A stretch of DNA of 64,000 bases, taken from NCBI GenBank assembly GCA_030340625.1, contig JAOPHQ010004842.1:201001-265000 (forward strand). Reading direction: 5' to 3'. Origin of the DNA: Merluccius polli (lineage: Eukaryota > Chordata > Actinopteri > Gadiformes > Merlucciidae). Shown here one piece after another: positions 55,031 to 64,000 of this stretch (positions are counted from its first letter, which is position 1; each line of letters opens with the position of its first letter). The position numbers were made by a program, and so were the translations under genes. The notes beneath the pieces were generated by a model. The model searched no databases. It saw only the letters and a list, made by a program, of their open reading frames with translations, and had not been told where the DNA came from.

Positions 55031-55934
55031 AGTAATTTTGAGTGAGACCAATATATACCAAAATGATTTTCTATTGACAAATTACAATTCATCACAATGA
55101 AATTTACTTAAAAACAATGGACAAGGACGAGGCTCAAGAACAGGATGTGTGCAACTCTGAAAAAGAAATGAACCTCACAGACTATTTTTGGATACACTGC
55201 GATATATTGGCGAATTACAATTCATCGCGATGAACATTGTTACAATACGTTAGAAGACACGGTTCAACAACTGGACCTCTGTATCTTTTTATGGTAACAC
55301 TTTATAATGAGTACACACTATTAAGCATTCGTTAAGCATTAATAAATACTGAATTCATCATTTATAATGCATTTTTCAGACATGAATACACATTAGTATG
55401 TAGTTTATAAACACAGTTAAAAATGTTTTATTCATCATTGATAAGCACATTAGTTATGGATTAGTAAATATTGAATTCATCATTTATAAAGCATGTTTAT
55501 GCCGTAAATACTCATTACTATGTGGTTTATAATCACAGTTATAAACGTTTTACTCTTCATTAATAAGCTCATCTATAACGTGCTAATGATTGCATTTTCA
55601 TATTTTATATATGATGGATTCAGCATTTATAAATCAAGTATTACATCACTAACTAACCAGTTATTTAGGATTTGTCAGTGGTTTGTAATATCATTTACAA
55701 ATGTATGTAAATGATGAACAAACTATTTAGATGTACATTTCTGCATGCACTTGCACATCCGCCATTCAGACATGTATTAATGATTAGTGACTGTGTTAGC
55801 AGATGTTCCATAAAAAACTCACAAATTCATTTTCTAATGATGGCCTATAAACAGTTATTAATGCAGGAATTCATGAATTGAGGCATTTACGAAGCACTTA
55901 CTACTCATTAACAAAGTATTTTGTGTGAGCAAAT

Positions 55935-56437
55935 TCTTGGTCAGTGTTGAGCTAGCATTATAGCTCACTTTCTTTTCAGGGGAAGCAGCTTTCCGGAAAC
56001 CTTAAAGGCTTTAACTGTGTCCGCTATTCCTGGATCCTCCTGAACTGAAGTGGCACACTGTGTGGCAAACTCGCTGAGTTTCACCTGACTGTTGTGGCTT
56101 TTAAGGAGTTCCTTATATTTGCTGGGTGCAGCAATGAACAGCTCTGCAATTGGAGCAGTGACAACAACCGTGTTCCGGTCCACCCCAACACGCTTGAAAG
56201 CAGCAGACATTGTACTTTCTCTAGTGTGTCGTGAAATTCCTTTTCCTGTATTATTTTATCATGTGTTGAGTATATTTATTTTATCTGTCTCAAATAATTT
56301 TAGACGTTTCTTTGAGATAGGATTTAGAATTATGTTAAATTGTGACACTGAAATATTTTAATTTTTGATACAGAAAGTTTTTAATTTTTTCAAAGAAAGT
56401 GAGCCATAATGCTAGCTCAACACTGACCAAGAATTTG
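55935..56437. repeat. Inner inverted repeat framing the element's ORF
   Basis: TCTTGGTCAGTGTTGAGCTA at about 55936 is mirrored by TAGCTCAACACTGACCAAGA at about 56413-56432, followed by GCATTATAGCTCAC against GTGAGCCATAATGC. It encloses the ORF and is offset from the centre of the outer palindrome. To its right, three copies of TTTTTGATACAGAAAGTTTT-like sequence occur between 56356 and 56525. Confidence 0.85.
55965..56210 (-). CDS. 81-codon ORF carried by the palindromic transposon, unidentified
   Basis: The minus-strand ATG at 56210 opens MSAAFKRVGVDRNTVVVTAP, continues IAELFIAAPSKYKELLKSHN and ends KLLPLKRK at a stop at 55965. It is free of low-complexity sequence, has balanced amino-acid use, and a mixed helix-like central part followed by a basic C terminus. 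The region upstream of the ATG is AT-rich with no clear promoter. No transposase catalytic motif (DDE, hAT dimerisation domain) is visible, and I do not recognise the family. It may be a fragment of an element-encoded accessory or DNA-binding protein, or a captured host exon. The intact frame in an otherwise decayed neighbourhood is notable. Confidence 0.5.
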   Translation of the reverse strand: MSAAFKRVGVDRNTVVVTAPIAELFIAAPSKYKELLKSHNSQVKLSEFATQCATSVQEDPGIADTVKAFKVSGKLLPLKRK

Positions 56438-57643
56438 TCTTTCTGAAATATTTTCTGACTTAATTTTTGATACAGAAAGTTTTTAATTTTTTCAAACAAA
56501 GATTTTATTTTTTGATACAGAGTTTTTTTTTTCAAACAAAGATTTTATTTGTCATATTTGATTTGATGTTGGCAAGTTTTTATTCAGCCATGTTTACCCT
56601 TGTTCGCCTTTATAAAATATGTTGGGAAGTTGCAATAAATGTCAATGTTCTATATCACTTTGTGTTGTGTCTCTCCTTCGTCTGTTAAGATAACTGAACA
56701 TTGTGAGTCTTGAGGCATTGCCAGCCTTTAAATCTCATTTGTAAATACTTAATAAGCCATAGATAGTGCTCACTTTAGAAGAGCTCACACAAAATACTTT
56801 GTTAATGAGTAGTAAGTGCTTCGTAAATGCCTCAATTCATGAATTCCTGCATTAATAACTGTTTATAGGCCATCATTAGAAAATGAATTTGTGAGTTTTT
56901 TATGGAACATCTGCTAACACAGTCACTAATCATTAATACATGTCTGAATGGCGGATGTGCAAGTGCATGCAGAAATGTACATCTAAATAGTTTGTTCATC
57001 ATTTAAATACATTTGTAAATGATATTACAAACCACTGACAAATCCTAAATAACTGGTTAGTTAGTGATGTAATACTTGATTTATAAATGCTGAATCCATC
57101 ATATATAAAATATGAAAATGCAATCATTAGCACGTTATAGATGAGCTTATTAATGAAGAGTAAAACGTTTATAACTGTGATTATAAACCACATAGTAATG
57201 AGTATTTACGGCATAAACATGCTTTATAAATGATGAATTCAATATTTACTAATCCATAACTAATGTGCTTATCAATGATGAATAAAACATTTTATTTGTG
57301 TTTATAAAGTACATACTAATGTGTATTCATGTCGGAAAAATGTGTTATAAATGATGAATTCAGTATTTATTAATGCTTAACTAATGCTTAATAGTGTGTA
57401 CTCATTATAAAGTGTTACCCTTTTTATTAAACAAACAAAGCTCACAGACTATTATTGGTTGGATGTATTATAGAAGATGTAAGGTTCAGGGCTGGCTAGG
57501 TTGACAAAGTGGTATAAAGATGCTCTTTATAACAAATACACAAGCAATGTCTTATTTTCTACTTGGATTGCTGGCCATAGTCATGATCACATTTGCTTCA
57601 AATGAAGGGCTGCAGGAAAAGAAGAAAGAAAATGTGAATGAAT

Positions 57644-57693
<50 letters not shown>
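57644..57693. repeat. (ATT)n trinucleotide repeat
   Basis: About 50 nt of ATT. Confidence 0.95.
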
Positions 57694-57899
57694 TTATATC
57701 ATTTTGAATACCTCTTCATGTGGTGAATGAATTGCTCCGGGGTTGCAAAGGAATCACAAAATATGACCACTTGAATCAGAGATATGGTAATCAAAGACCA
57801 AAAGGCCGTTAGATCTTTTTATTTATGATTTTTTTTAAATTGTTTATACATTTTGACATTTAAGTAAAATGAATACATGCTTATATATACTGTATATAC

Positions 57900-58006
57900 A
57901 TGGGCGTCACCATAATATAATTGGGGGGGGACACGTCCCCCCCACCCTTGTAAAAAAGTCGTTTGGACCCCCCCACATTTACCATAAAAAATATTAGTGC
58001 ATGACT
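57900..58006. mobile_element. Teleost repeat fragment with G/C palindrome
   Basis: TGGGCGTCACCATAATATAA followed by TTGGGGGGGGACACGTCCCC resembles a teleost DNA-repeat terminus. GGGGGACACGTCCCC is palindromic around the ACACGT core. Sequence to the right of the Harbinger element (60967 on) may be its continuation, so the Harbinger may have landed in it. Confidence 0.35.
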
Positions 58007-58522
58007 GGGGCCGTATTCACAAAGGATCTTAGGGCTAAAAGTAGCTCCTAACTGGCGAATTTAGGAGAAACTCCTAAAAATAATGGGCGTGTCAGTCTTA
58101 AATTTAGGACTCCTAATTTTTTTTCACTAAGAGCAATTCACAAAGTATTTTAGGCCTAAAAGTAGCACCTAAGTCTAGGAGAGCTAAAAAGTCCTCGAGA
58201 GGACTCCTAACTCACTAAGATCTATTCACAAAGAATCGGAAAATGACTGCGAGACTAAATGTTTTGGAGACAATGGAAGAGCGTGAATTGATAAAGAGAT
58301 ATCGGCTAAATCGTGAGGGTATAAAACTTGTTGTGGAATTAGTGCGGGATGCAATAACATCCCTGACTAACAGGAATAACCCGATTAGGAAATAAAATGT
58401 TTGGCAACACGATATTTAGCAACAGGGAAAATGCAACTTTGCAATGCCGACGATTTAGGAATATCGCAACCATCAGTCAGCCATAAACCAAACCATCAAC
58501 GCGCTCCGTAGACCACATATCA

Positions 58523-58656
58523 ATTCAATTCAAACTTTATTAAGGACACATCTCGTGAAAGGTCCATAACACCAACACAATACAATAATAATAAAATAAT
58601 AAAAATAGAATACAAAATACATACACATATATATACATGTACATACATATATGTAA

Positions 58657-58706
<50 letters not shown>

Positions 58707-58803
58707 ACGATTCCACAATGATCCTATATTTACATAGGCCTACAGGCTAGAAGAGCTGACAGAGCTCAGTTCAAAGTTGGTTAAGGCTGAAATAATACCA
58801 TTA
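58523..58803 (-). mobile_element. Short retroposon (LINE/SINE 3' end) inserted in the Harbinger transposase
   Basis: Direct repeats ATATCA at 58517-58522 and 58804-58809 flank it. On the minus strand it ends GTCCTTAATAAAGTTTGAAT, TGAAT, a typical teleost retroposon 3' tail, and carries CA and AT microsatellites (58655-58700). Taking it out restores a continuous Harbinger reading RRPHII..QFIRFP. The 281-bp size fits a SINE or a truncated LINE. Confidence 0.7.
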
Positions 58804-58891
58804 ATATCATCCAACAGTTTATCCGGTTTCCTTTGGACAATCAACAACTACACAGGATCAAAGCCAACTTCATGGCATGCAGGTATGCCGG

Positions 58892-58970
58892 CAGACCCGG
58901 CGTCATGGGGGGGCCTTAGGGTGCCTGGCCCGCCCTCGGAGTCAGTTGGGACCGCCCTGGACGGACGAGC

Positions 58971-59003
<33 letters not shown>

Positions 59004-59852
59004 ATTGCATAGGCTACTACCATGATTACAATTTGTACAAATGTCCAACATAGATGATTAATAACAATATTGATAAACACACTGTGCTTTATCTGATTTT
59101 TACTAAAATAATTGTGAATGGTTCGATTGGTTCATGAAATACGGAAACGTAAAACGGAAATGATGTGTAGAGTGTTGACAGCCTACTGGCAGCGATTGTC
59201 TAATAGAGCTAATGGACTGTGAGAGTGAGAAGTGAAAACTATATAAAAAAACTATATAAAAAAACTATATAAAAACTATACGTAAATTATTTACGTATAT
59301 CCGGCGTATATCCATATTTTTATTTACGGTAAATAAAAATATGGATATACGCCGTTTCCTCAATCCAGGAGCCCCGCCGTCCACCGGACACCGGACATTT
59401 TAATATGAAAACTATTATAGATACTACTGAAGACAAATGGTTATGTTGTTTTAAAAAAAGTCAGAAAGCAGAGTATTGAGAAGAAGCTGAGGTGAGTTTG
59501 GGGGGGGGGGGGGGGGGGGGGGGGTGCGCTGTCCTCGGATGGATGCGGGTCGTCCGTCCGTTAACGTCAGCCGCGTTGCCGCAGACGCACTAGACCGGGA
59601 CGCGGTGCGCGCGGGGTTTTTATACCGGACGGCCCGGCATGAGACATGAGAAGATTGCTCTTGCCTGAGCCTCTTTCCTTCTCAAAGTAGGCCTACGTTA
59701 GAATTGCATATTGAACAGTTAACATTTTTGCAAATATCCCGGGGTAGAAACCCCCGATTAAATAGGACTTTACACTTCTGGCCTAAAAAAAAAGTGCCCC
59801 CCTCAGAACAATGCAAGGCCCCTCCGCAAATATGTGTCTGGCGCCGGGTCTG
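58892..59852. mobile_element. hAT-type MITE, 961 bp, perfect 8-bp TSD, inside the Harbinger transposase
   Basis: TATGCCGG occurs at 58884-58891 and 59853-59860. The ends CAGACCCGGCG and CGCCGGGTCTG are exact inverted repeats, extended by GGGGGGGCCTTAGGG against GCAAGGCCCCTCC. The interior has an A-run (58972-59002), a G-run (59500-59524) and a 53-bp hairpin (59302-59354), and no coding sequence. The insertion lies within the codons just before the VVGAVDGTH block. Confidence 0.9.
59302..59354. repeat. Perfect hairpin, 26-bp arms, 1-nt loop
   Basis: CGGCGTATATCCATATTTTT + ATTTAC, a single G, then the exact complement. It lies inside the hAT MITE, next to three tandem copies of AACTATATAAAA at about 59237-59279. 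Confidence 0.95.
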
Positions 59853-60966
59853 TATGCCGGTGTGGTCGGTGCTGTTGACGGGACGCACATACAAATAATT
59901 GCGCCATCAGACGTGTTCGTCAATAGAAATAAAGTACATAGGCCTACATCAACACGCAGATTGTTTTTGATGCAACTTTTAACATTCTTGATGTTGTTGC
60001 AAAGTGGCCTGCAGGGTCTACCCGTGATCCGCGTATTTAATGGGGAGCGGTCTGAGGCGTGAGGCGCCATGTACCAGTTGGGTGTCACTTGCTGGGTGAC
60101 AGCGGCTATCCCTGCAAGACGTCTTGACACCTCTCAATCCACAACCGGGAGCACAGTTAAAGTATACATGTAAGTGATTATGCAGATTACGCTTAGTCCT
60201 ATGCGTAGGCTATATAACATCGTATTAGCTCTTTGTCGCCTTGTATTTGTTGAATCCATATTTATTATTGTTTACTGTTTTCCTCCATATATGTTAGAGC
60301 ACACAAAAATACACGAAATGTTGTGGAGAGAGGAATTGGGCAGATGAAACGTCGATTTCATGTCCTGCACGGCGAAATACGCCTCAGCCCAGAGAGGGCA
60401 AGTACAGTGATCACTGTGCCATTCTCCACAACCGGTATGGGCTGTTATTTAAAGTGTTGAATAGTGGAGATATGCTCATTGGATAATAGTTTGCAGGGTG
60501 CTTTTAATTGCCTCCTTGAATTAATGCAATTTATGTATTTTTATTGTTTGCTTTTTCTCTCTCTCTTTAACGTGCATATAGGCTACAACGTCATTATCGT
60601 GGTCTGCACAAACTTGTCATCATGCGTGTATTCTGCTAACTGCACTGTCCATAACTATTTGATAGGGATGTCTAGCCGAGGCTATTTCCTTGTTCTTCGG
60701 TGATTCAGTGGGCTCGTTTTCACAGAGACCGCCTGCTGAACAACCAATCACCGTACTGACCGCTTCCAAACTCGTGCACGAGAATCGACGTAATCCATAG
60801 CAACGGCGCGTCACTCTTAGTTCACTCTTAGTGATTTATCCTTAGTATGAGTAGGTCTCAGCGGCTTTGTGAATAACTTTTAAGAAAAAACTCCTATGTA
60901 AAATGTTTTAGCGCGAGTTAGGAGCACTCCTAGCGGTAAGATAAAATGCTTTGTGAATACGGCCCC

Positions 60967-61276
60967 AGGTCTACTAGTCCAGCGTTCTTTCCATTGCTTC
61001 ACAATCAAATCCGTTCCACTTTATCAGTAGGGGGAATACCCATATAAATAGAAATCCACTCCGCGTTTTACTGATCAACGACAGCGATAGACTTCAGCAA
61101 CACAGACTGAACACAGTCATTGTCAAAATGTCCAGCTTTAGCTGAAAAGGCTTTCTTTCAGTTCAGATATTTAGCGTATTAGTGCCAGGTCATGATAGAT
61201 TGGTAACTTGCTAATTTCATCAAAACGATTAAAACGTAGCCTGATCGTGTGATCGTAACACGGACCTACAACCGGC
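60967..61276. other. Unassigned sequence
   Basis: Possibly the continuation of the repeat interrupted at 58006. TATAAATAG occurs at 61044-61052 but no gene follows it. Confidence 0.35.
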
Positions 61277-61295
61277 GGGGGGGGGGGGGGGGGGG
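61277..61295. repeat. G-run, about 19 nt
   Basis: G homopolymer between CGTAACACGGACC and GATCGTAACCCACC, which are imperfect inverted copies. A short AT tract follows at 61322-61338. Confidence 0.9.
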
Positions 61296-61337
61296 TGCAC
61301 GATCGTAACCCACCCTGGACCTATATATATATATATA

Positions 61338-62544
61338 TTGGGGAACCTTCAGGGCCTTCTACGCCTTCTACGAAGGCCATAAAAAAATTAGAATAATACA
61401 TTTAATAATAATAATAATATTAATAATGAAGTATTCAATAAAAACATATTTTTTTTATTTTTCTCATTTAATTTAATACAATAAATTTAATACATTTTCT
61501 CTCTATGTTCTAAAGTTAACCTTACTGTCAAGTTCATGTCCTGAAAACATGTTATCCAATCAGAATCGTCTGTCTCTATTAAGGCCCAGTTAGCTGGCTC
61601 AATAATTGGTTAGGACTTCACGAATCCCGGGGAAGGCCAAGCTATGTGTTTTGGTGTGGAAAGTGACGGGCAAATTGACCAATCACGGTTTGCTTTCAAG
61701 TGGGCGGGAAAATAACAAAAGATCGTAGGCCTTCATGAAGTCCGAACATCGGAATCTCTTTGCAGAGTGGTGAGAGCGGTTGAGAGACAGAGTTAAATGG
61801 CGGAAAACAAGAGTGAAGTTGTGGCTAGCATCGCCTTTTTCAAGGCGGCCTTTCACAGAAAAACTTCAAATAATAAAAAACGGAAGACCAACTCCAGAAC
61901 TGGAATTAAAAGAAAAGGTTAAAAGTGGAAACGCATTTTAAGACCGAAAATTATCAGCGATATCCATGGATGACGGGCTGTAAGAAAACAAACAGGCTGT
62001 ACTGCTGGAGTTGTCTTTTTACAACTGACAAGTCATCCACCTGGTTCAGCGGCAGATTGGTCAGCCTTACAAACCTGACAAAGTCAGCCCACCGGCATCA
62101 CGATTCTATGGCACACCTGTAGATTGATGATGCTCATTAATTTATTTGTCAATGTGTGAATGATTTGTAATGCACCGTGATTTCATAGCGCTGTCCATGG
62201 TGATAAGATGAGCCTCGGTGTCAGCAGCGTTACGGGGTGACGTTCTGGGTGACCTAATTTTATATTTCCAGATTTTGGCTTTAGAGTATGTTTATTTAAT
62301 TTCAACTATGTAGCCTAAATGGTCTCCAGTTTTCTGAAGTTAATGTTGAGAATGTTTCTTGTTGCGGAGAATGTTATTGATGTTATGGTCTATTTGTTTA
62401 CATCCTTGTCATCGTTAATTAAAGGATTGCACTTGTTAAACCCTTTCAATTCATCGTACTGTTGCTTTTTTCCGCGATGATTTATTTTCTTGCCGGTGAT
62501 AGCCGAGGTGAAGGCCCAGCTGTACTGCTCACGGTTCGCCACTG
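61338..62544 (+). mobile_element. hAT element remnant
   Basis: The left end GGGGAACCTTCAGGGCCTTC and the right end, read inward as CAGTGGCGAACC...CTGGGCCTTCACC, share GAACC and GGGCCTTC, suggesting decayed inverted ends. The left terminus may have lost its CAGTG. The interior encodes the N-terminal part of a TTF-zinc-finger hAT transposase. Target-site duplications are not visible because AT microsatellites abut both sides. Confidence 0.5.
61797..62122 (+). pseudogene. hAT transposase N-terminal fragment with TTF-type zinc finger
   Basis: ATG 61797 starts MAENKSEVVASIAFFKAAFH and runs to a stop at 61920. A shifted frame across 61880-61950 gives a piece resembling RPTPELELKEKVKSG. From 61925 a frame reads QRYPWMTGCKKTNRLYCWSC and LFTTDKSSTWFSGR, ending HRHHDSMAHL before TAG. 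The PW..GC...LYCW.C.LF...HxxS..H pattern is that of the TTF zinc finger ahead of the RNase H-like core in many hAT (ZMYM/TTF) transposases. The catalytic core and dimerisation domain are missing, and frameshifts are present, so it is a dead remnant. Confidence 0.7.
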
Positions 62545-62549
62545 CCATA

Positions 62550-62551
<2 letters not shown>

Positions 62552-62613
<62 letters not shown>
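62552..62613. repeat. (AT)n microsatellite, about 62 nt
   Basis: Perfect alternating AT just outside the hAT remnant's right end. Confidence 0.95.
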
Positions 62614-62615
<2 letters not shown>

Positions 62616-62619
62616 AATA

Positions 62620-63155
62620 TAGTTTAATGATTTTGAATGAATACATCTTACACAAAATAGGTTTGCAATCGGATTCTTAGTGTAGCCAGCTGCCATTGAT
62701 CCATCCAACTGCCCGTTCCGCCCTTCGACTCGTGTCAAGACCAATCCGCCCAATCACAGCTCGAGCGCTGCCCAATTGGCCTGCCCAAATTATTGGGGTC
62801 TTCCTCAAGGCTCTCTTGTAGTGTCCCAAGAGGGACTGGAAATCGAGGCTCCACACCTGATATCTACAGTAAAAAAACAAAACCTTCGTATCCATGTTGG
62901 ATCTTCAGACAACCCAATCCAATTTTATAGTCCTCCACCGGTGGCCGCCTTTGGTCCCCACCCCCCTTGTCCTGTATCTCCAGCCCCTATCACCTGCCCT
63001 GCCCAGGCCCATGAACCAGACCAGAGGATCATGGACACTAGAGACCCCACCACCATTTACAGGTATATGCAAATGATATGCCATCTATTAGCCCCCTTCT
63101 CTGAGGATCAGCTCAGATTATTGAGGTGAAGCACAGTGATGTGTGTGACTTATCT

Positions 63156-63158
<3 letters not shown>
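62620..63158. other. Unassigned sequence
   Basis: A 117-codon plus-strand frame (62776-63129) rich in Pro/Ala is open but has no recognisable domain. Splice-like ...TTTACAG occurs at 63055-63061. Not supported as a gene. Confidence 0.35.
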
Positions 63159-63235
<77 letters not shown>

Positions 63236-63558
63236 ATATATCTTTCACTCTCTTTCTACTTGTTGTCACCCTTCTCTCTAGCACTTTCTGTCTATCTATC
63301 TCTGTCTCTCACACTCTTTCTCTCACTCTTCTGTTTTTCTCCCTCTTGCTATCACCCCCACCCCCTTCCTCCCCTCACCCTCTCTATCATTTTCTGATTC
63401 CCACCCCTTCCCTTATCTATTCTCTATGTCTTCCTCCTCCCCCTTCTCCCTCTCCTTTCCTCTTTCTAATTTCCACCCCTTATCGCTCTCTCTCTCCCTC
63501 CTATTTCGTCCACCCTCCATCTCTCTGTACAACCACCCCCCCCCCCCCCCCCCCCCCA
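63159..63558. repeat. (CT)n microsatellite and pyrimidine-rich block ending in a C-run
   Basis: About 74 nt of pure CT, then 300 nt of C/T-rich sequence, then about 21 C residues at 63537-63557. Confidence 0.95.
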
Positions 63559-64000
63559 ACCTCCTTGCTCTCTATCTCTTTCTACAAAAATCGTACAGTA
63601 TTGAATTGTCATGAAGACCCCACCCTTTCCTCAACTGCCACACCACCCCCAGAGATCCTAACAGATCCAGCCGGACCCTGCTATCATATCATAACCTTGC
63701 TCTCCAGGGGGGGCCGGGGGGGTTTGATTGATGCTACCTCAGAAACAGCCTATGAATAAACCCTTAGATTACCACCAGTACCTCAATTTTTTTTCCCCCC
63801 CCAAACACCACTGTAAGACGAAGGATATCTATTCATCATTCACCAAGGTTAGATGGATCTCAAACACCAGATTGAGAGAGAGAGAGCGAGAGAGAGAGAC
63901 TTGAGGTAACAACAATCAGATCACTTAGGGTGAGATGCACTTTACTTCCCTGTGGCTACGATGATCGTATATCTTCGCAGATGCTAATAACATTTTTTGT
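63559..64000. other. Unassigned right edge
   Basis: Short G-, T/C- and GA-runs (63705-63720, 63788-63802, 63871-63899). No gene recognised. Confidence 0.4.

Larger units (their letters stand above)
55293..57419. mobile_element. Palindromic transposon, 2127 bp, long terminal inverted repeats and perfect 8-bp TSD
   Basis: Flanked by CTTTTTAT at 55285-55292 and again at 57420-57427. Terminal inverted repeats start GGTAACACTTTATAATGAGT and run about 640 bp on each side (to about 55930 and from about 56783), with near-perfect complementarity and equal spacing. Each arm itself contains tandem copies of a block of about 125 bp (TGAATTCATCATTTATAA words). The core carries one small minus-strand ORF (55965-56210) and an inner inverted repeat. 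An 8-bp duplication is known for hAT, P and Merlin superfamilies; which applies is open. Confidence 0.9.
58243..60433 (+). pseudogene. HARBI1-like (PIF/Harbinger) transposase, broken
   Basis: ATG 58243 begins a frame with ERELIKRYRLNREGIKLVVE and ends at TAA 58393. A shifted frame continues with TRYLATGKMQLCNADDLGIS and QPSVSH, the helix-turn-helix-like part of Harbinger transposases. After the retroposon comes QFIRFPLDNQQLHRIKANF. Across the hAT insertion, with one TSD copy counted, the frame continues into VVGAVDGTHIQIIAPS, the block with the first catalytic Asp. Later pieces resemble the GST.DSRIF and LLGDSGYP blocks (59990-60115, shifted frames), and 60296-60433 gives NTRNVVERGIGQMKRRFHVL, the C-terminal block. 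Frameshifts, the stop and two insertions make it nonfunctional. The family normally works with a Myb-like partner in the nucleus. Confidence 0.85.
58007..60966 (+). mobile_element. PIF/Harbinger transposon, 2.96 kb, with two nested insertions
   Basis: Inverted ends GGGGCCGTATTCACAAAG and CTTTGTGAATACGGCCCC are exact over 18 bp, and similarity (GCTCCTAACT..GCG) extends to about 55 bp. ATTCACAAAG recurs at about 58014, 58132 and 58224, likely subterminal transposase sites. The interior encodes a broken HARBI1-type transposase. A clean 3-bp target duplication cannot be read (ACT left, AGG right). Removing the retroposon (58523-58803) and hAT (58892-59852) insertions leaves about 1.7 kb, small for an autonomous Harbinger. 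Confidence 0.85.

Noticed and set aside
62776..63129. 117-codon Pro-rich plus-strand ORF
   Set aside because: No domain, no clear start context and no splice partners. Long open frames are expected in this composition.

Overview
This looks like a teleost fish nuclear contig. It carries two exons of a vertebrate type II classical cadherin and many teleost-type repeats: hAT, PIF/Harbinger and piggyBac DNA transposons, BEL/Pao gag-like remains, and LINE/SINE 3' tails. Dinucleotide microsatellites (CA, CT/GA, AT) and G/C homopolymers are extremely dense, as in the microsatellite-rich genomes known from gadiform fishes, but the sequence alone does not fix the species. There are no prokaryotic genes, CRISPR arrays, rRNA or tRNA genes.

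The left 17-18 kb is the 5' part of one minus-strand gene, a cadherin of the CDH6/CDH9/CDH10 group. The 295-nt exon at 230-524 encodes most of EC1 and the start of EC2. The exon at 10589-10989 carries 5'UTR, signal peptide, a short prodomain, a furin site and the start of EC1 with the W2/W4 strand-swap residues. A consensus splice donor at 17433 marks a likely noncoding first exon, next to a CpG-rich and then pyrimidine/purine-rich segment that may be the promoter. The remaining exons lie beyond the left edge. The introns hold microsatellites, one clean hAT MITE (8631-9138) and a few AT-rich low-repeat stretches that look like conserved noncoding DNA.

From 18 to 24 kb the window is mostly microsatellites and minisatellites. 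From 24 to 33 kb come a decayed BEL/Pao gag-like region containing a perfect 35-bp-arm hairpin, several DNA transposons and a 45-bp minisatellite. A 1.43-kb hAT-type element at 31862-33289 has perfect 8-bp target-site duplications (TSDs).

The right half is a museum of nested transposons. A piggyBac-type MITE (42052-45283) was invaded by a Harbinger-like element, which was in turn invaded by a 671-bp palindromic element. A hAT-type element (46300-47766) holds a palindrome with arms of about 435 bp. A 2.1-kb palindromic element (55293-57419) with 8-bp TSDs carries one 81-codon ORF. A Harbinger element (58007-60966) has a transposase gene interrupted by a retroposon and by a hAT MITE, each with visible TSDs. 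A further hAT fragment with a TTF-type zinc finger lies at 61338-62544.

The only other possible host coding sequence I can support is a candidate signal-peptide first exon at 51440-51539 (+). I see no clearly new biochemical system. The most unusual items are the two palindromic 8-bp-TSD elements with shared ends, one carrying an unrecognised ORF, and a 250-275 bp non-TE-like sequence present twice (41692-41943 and 48431-48704).
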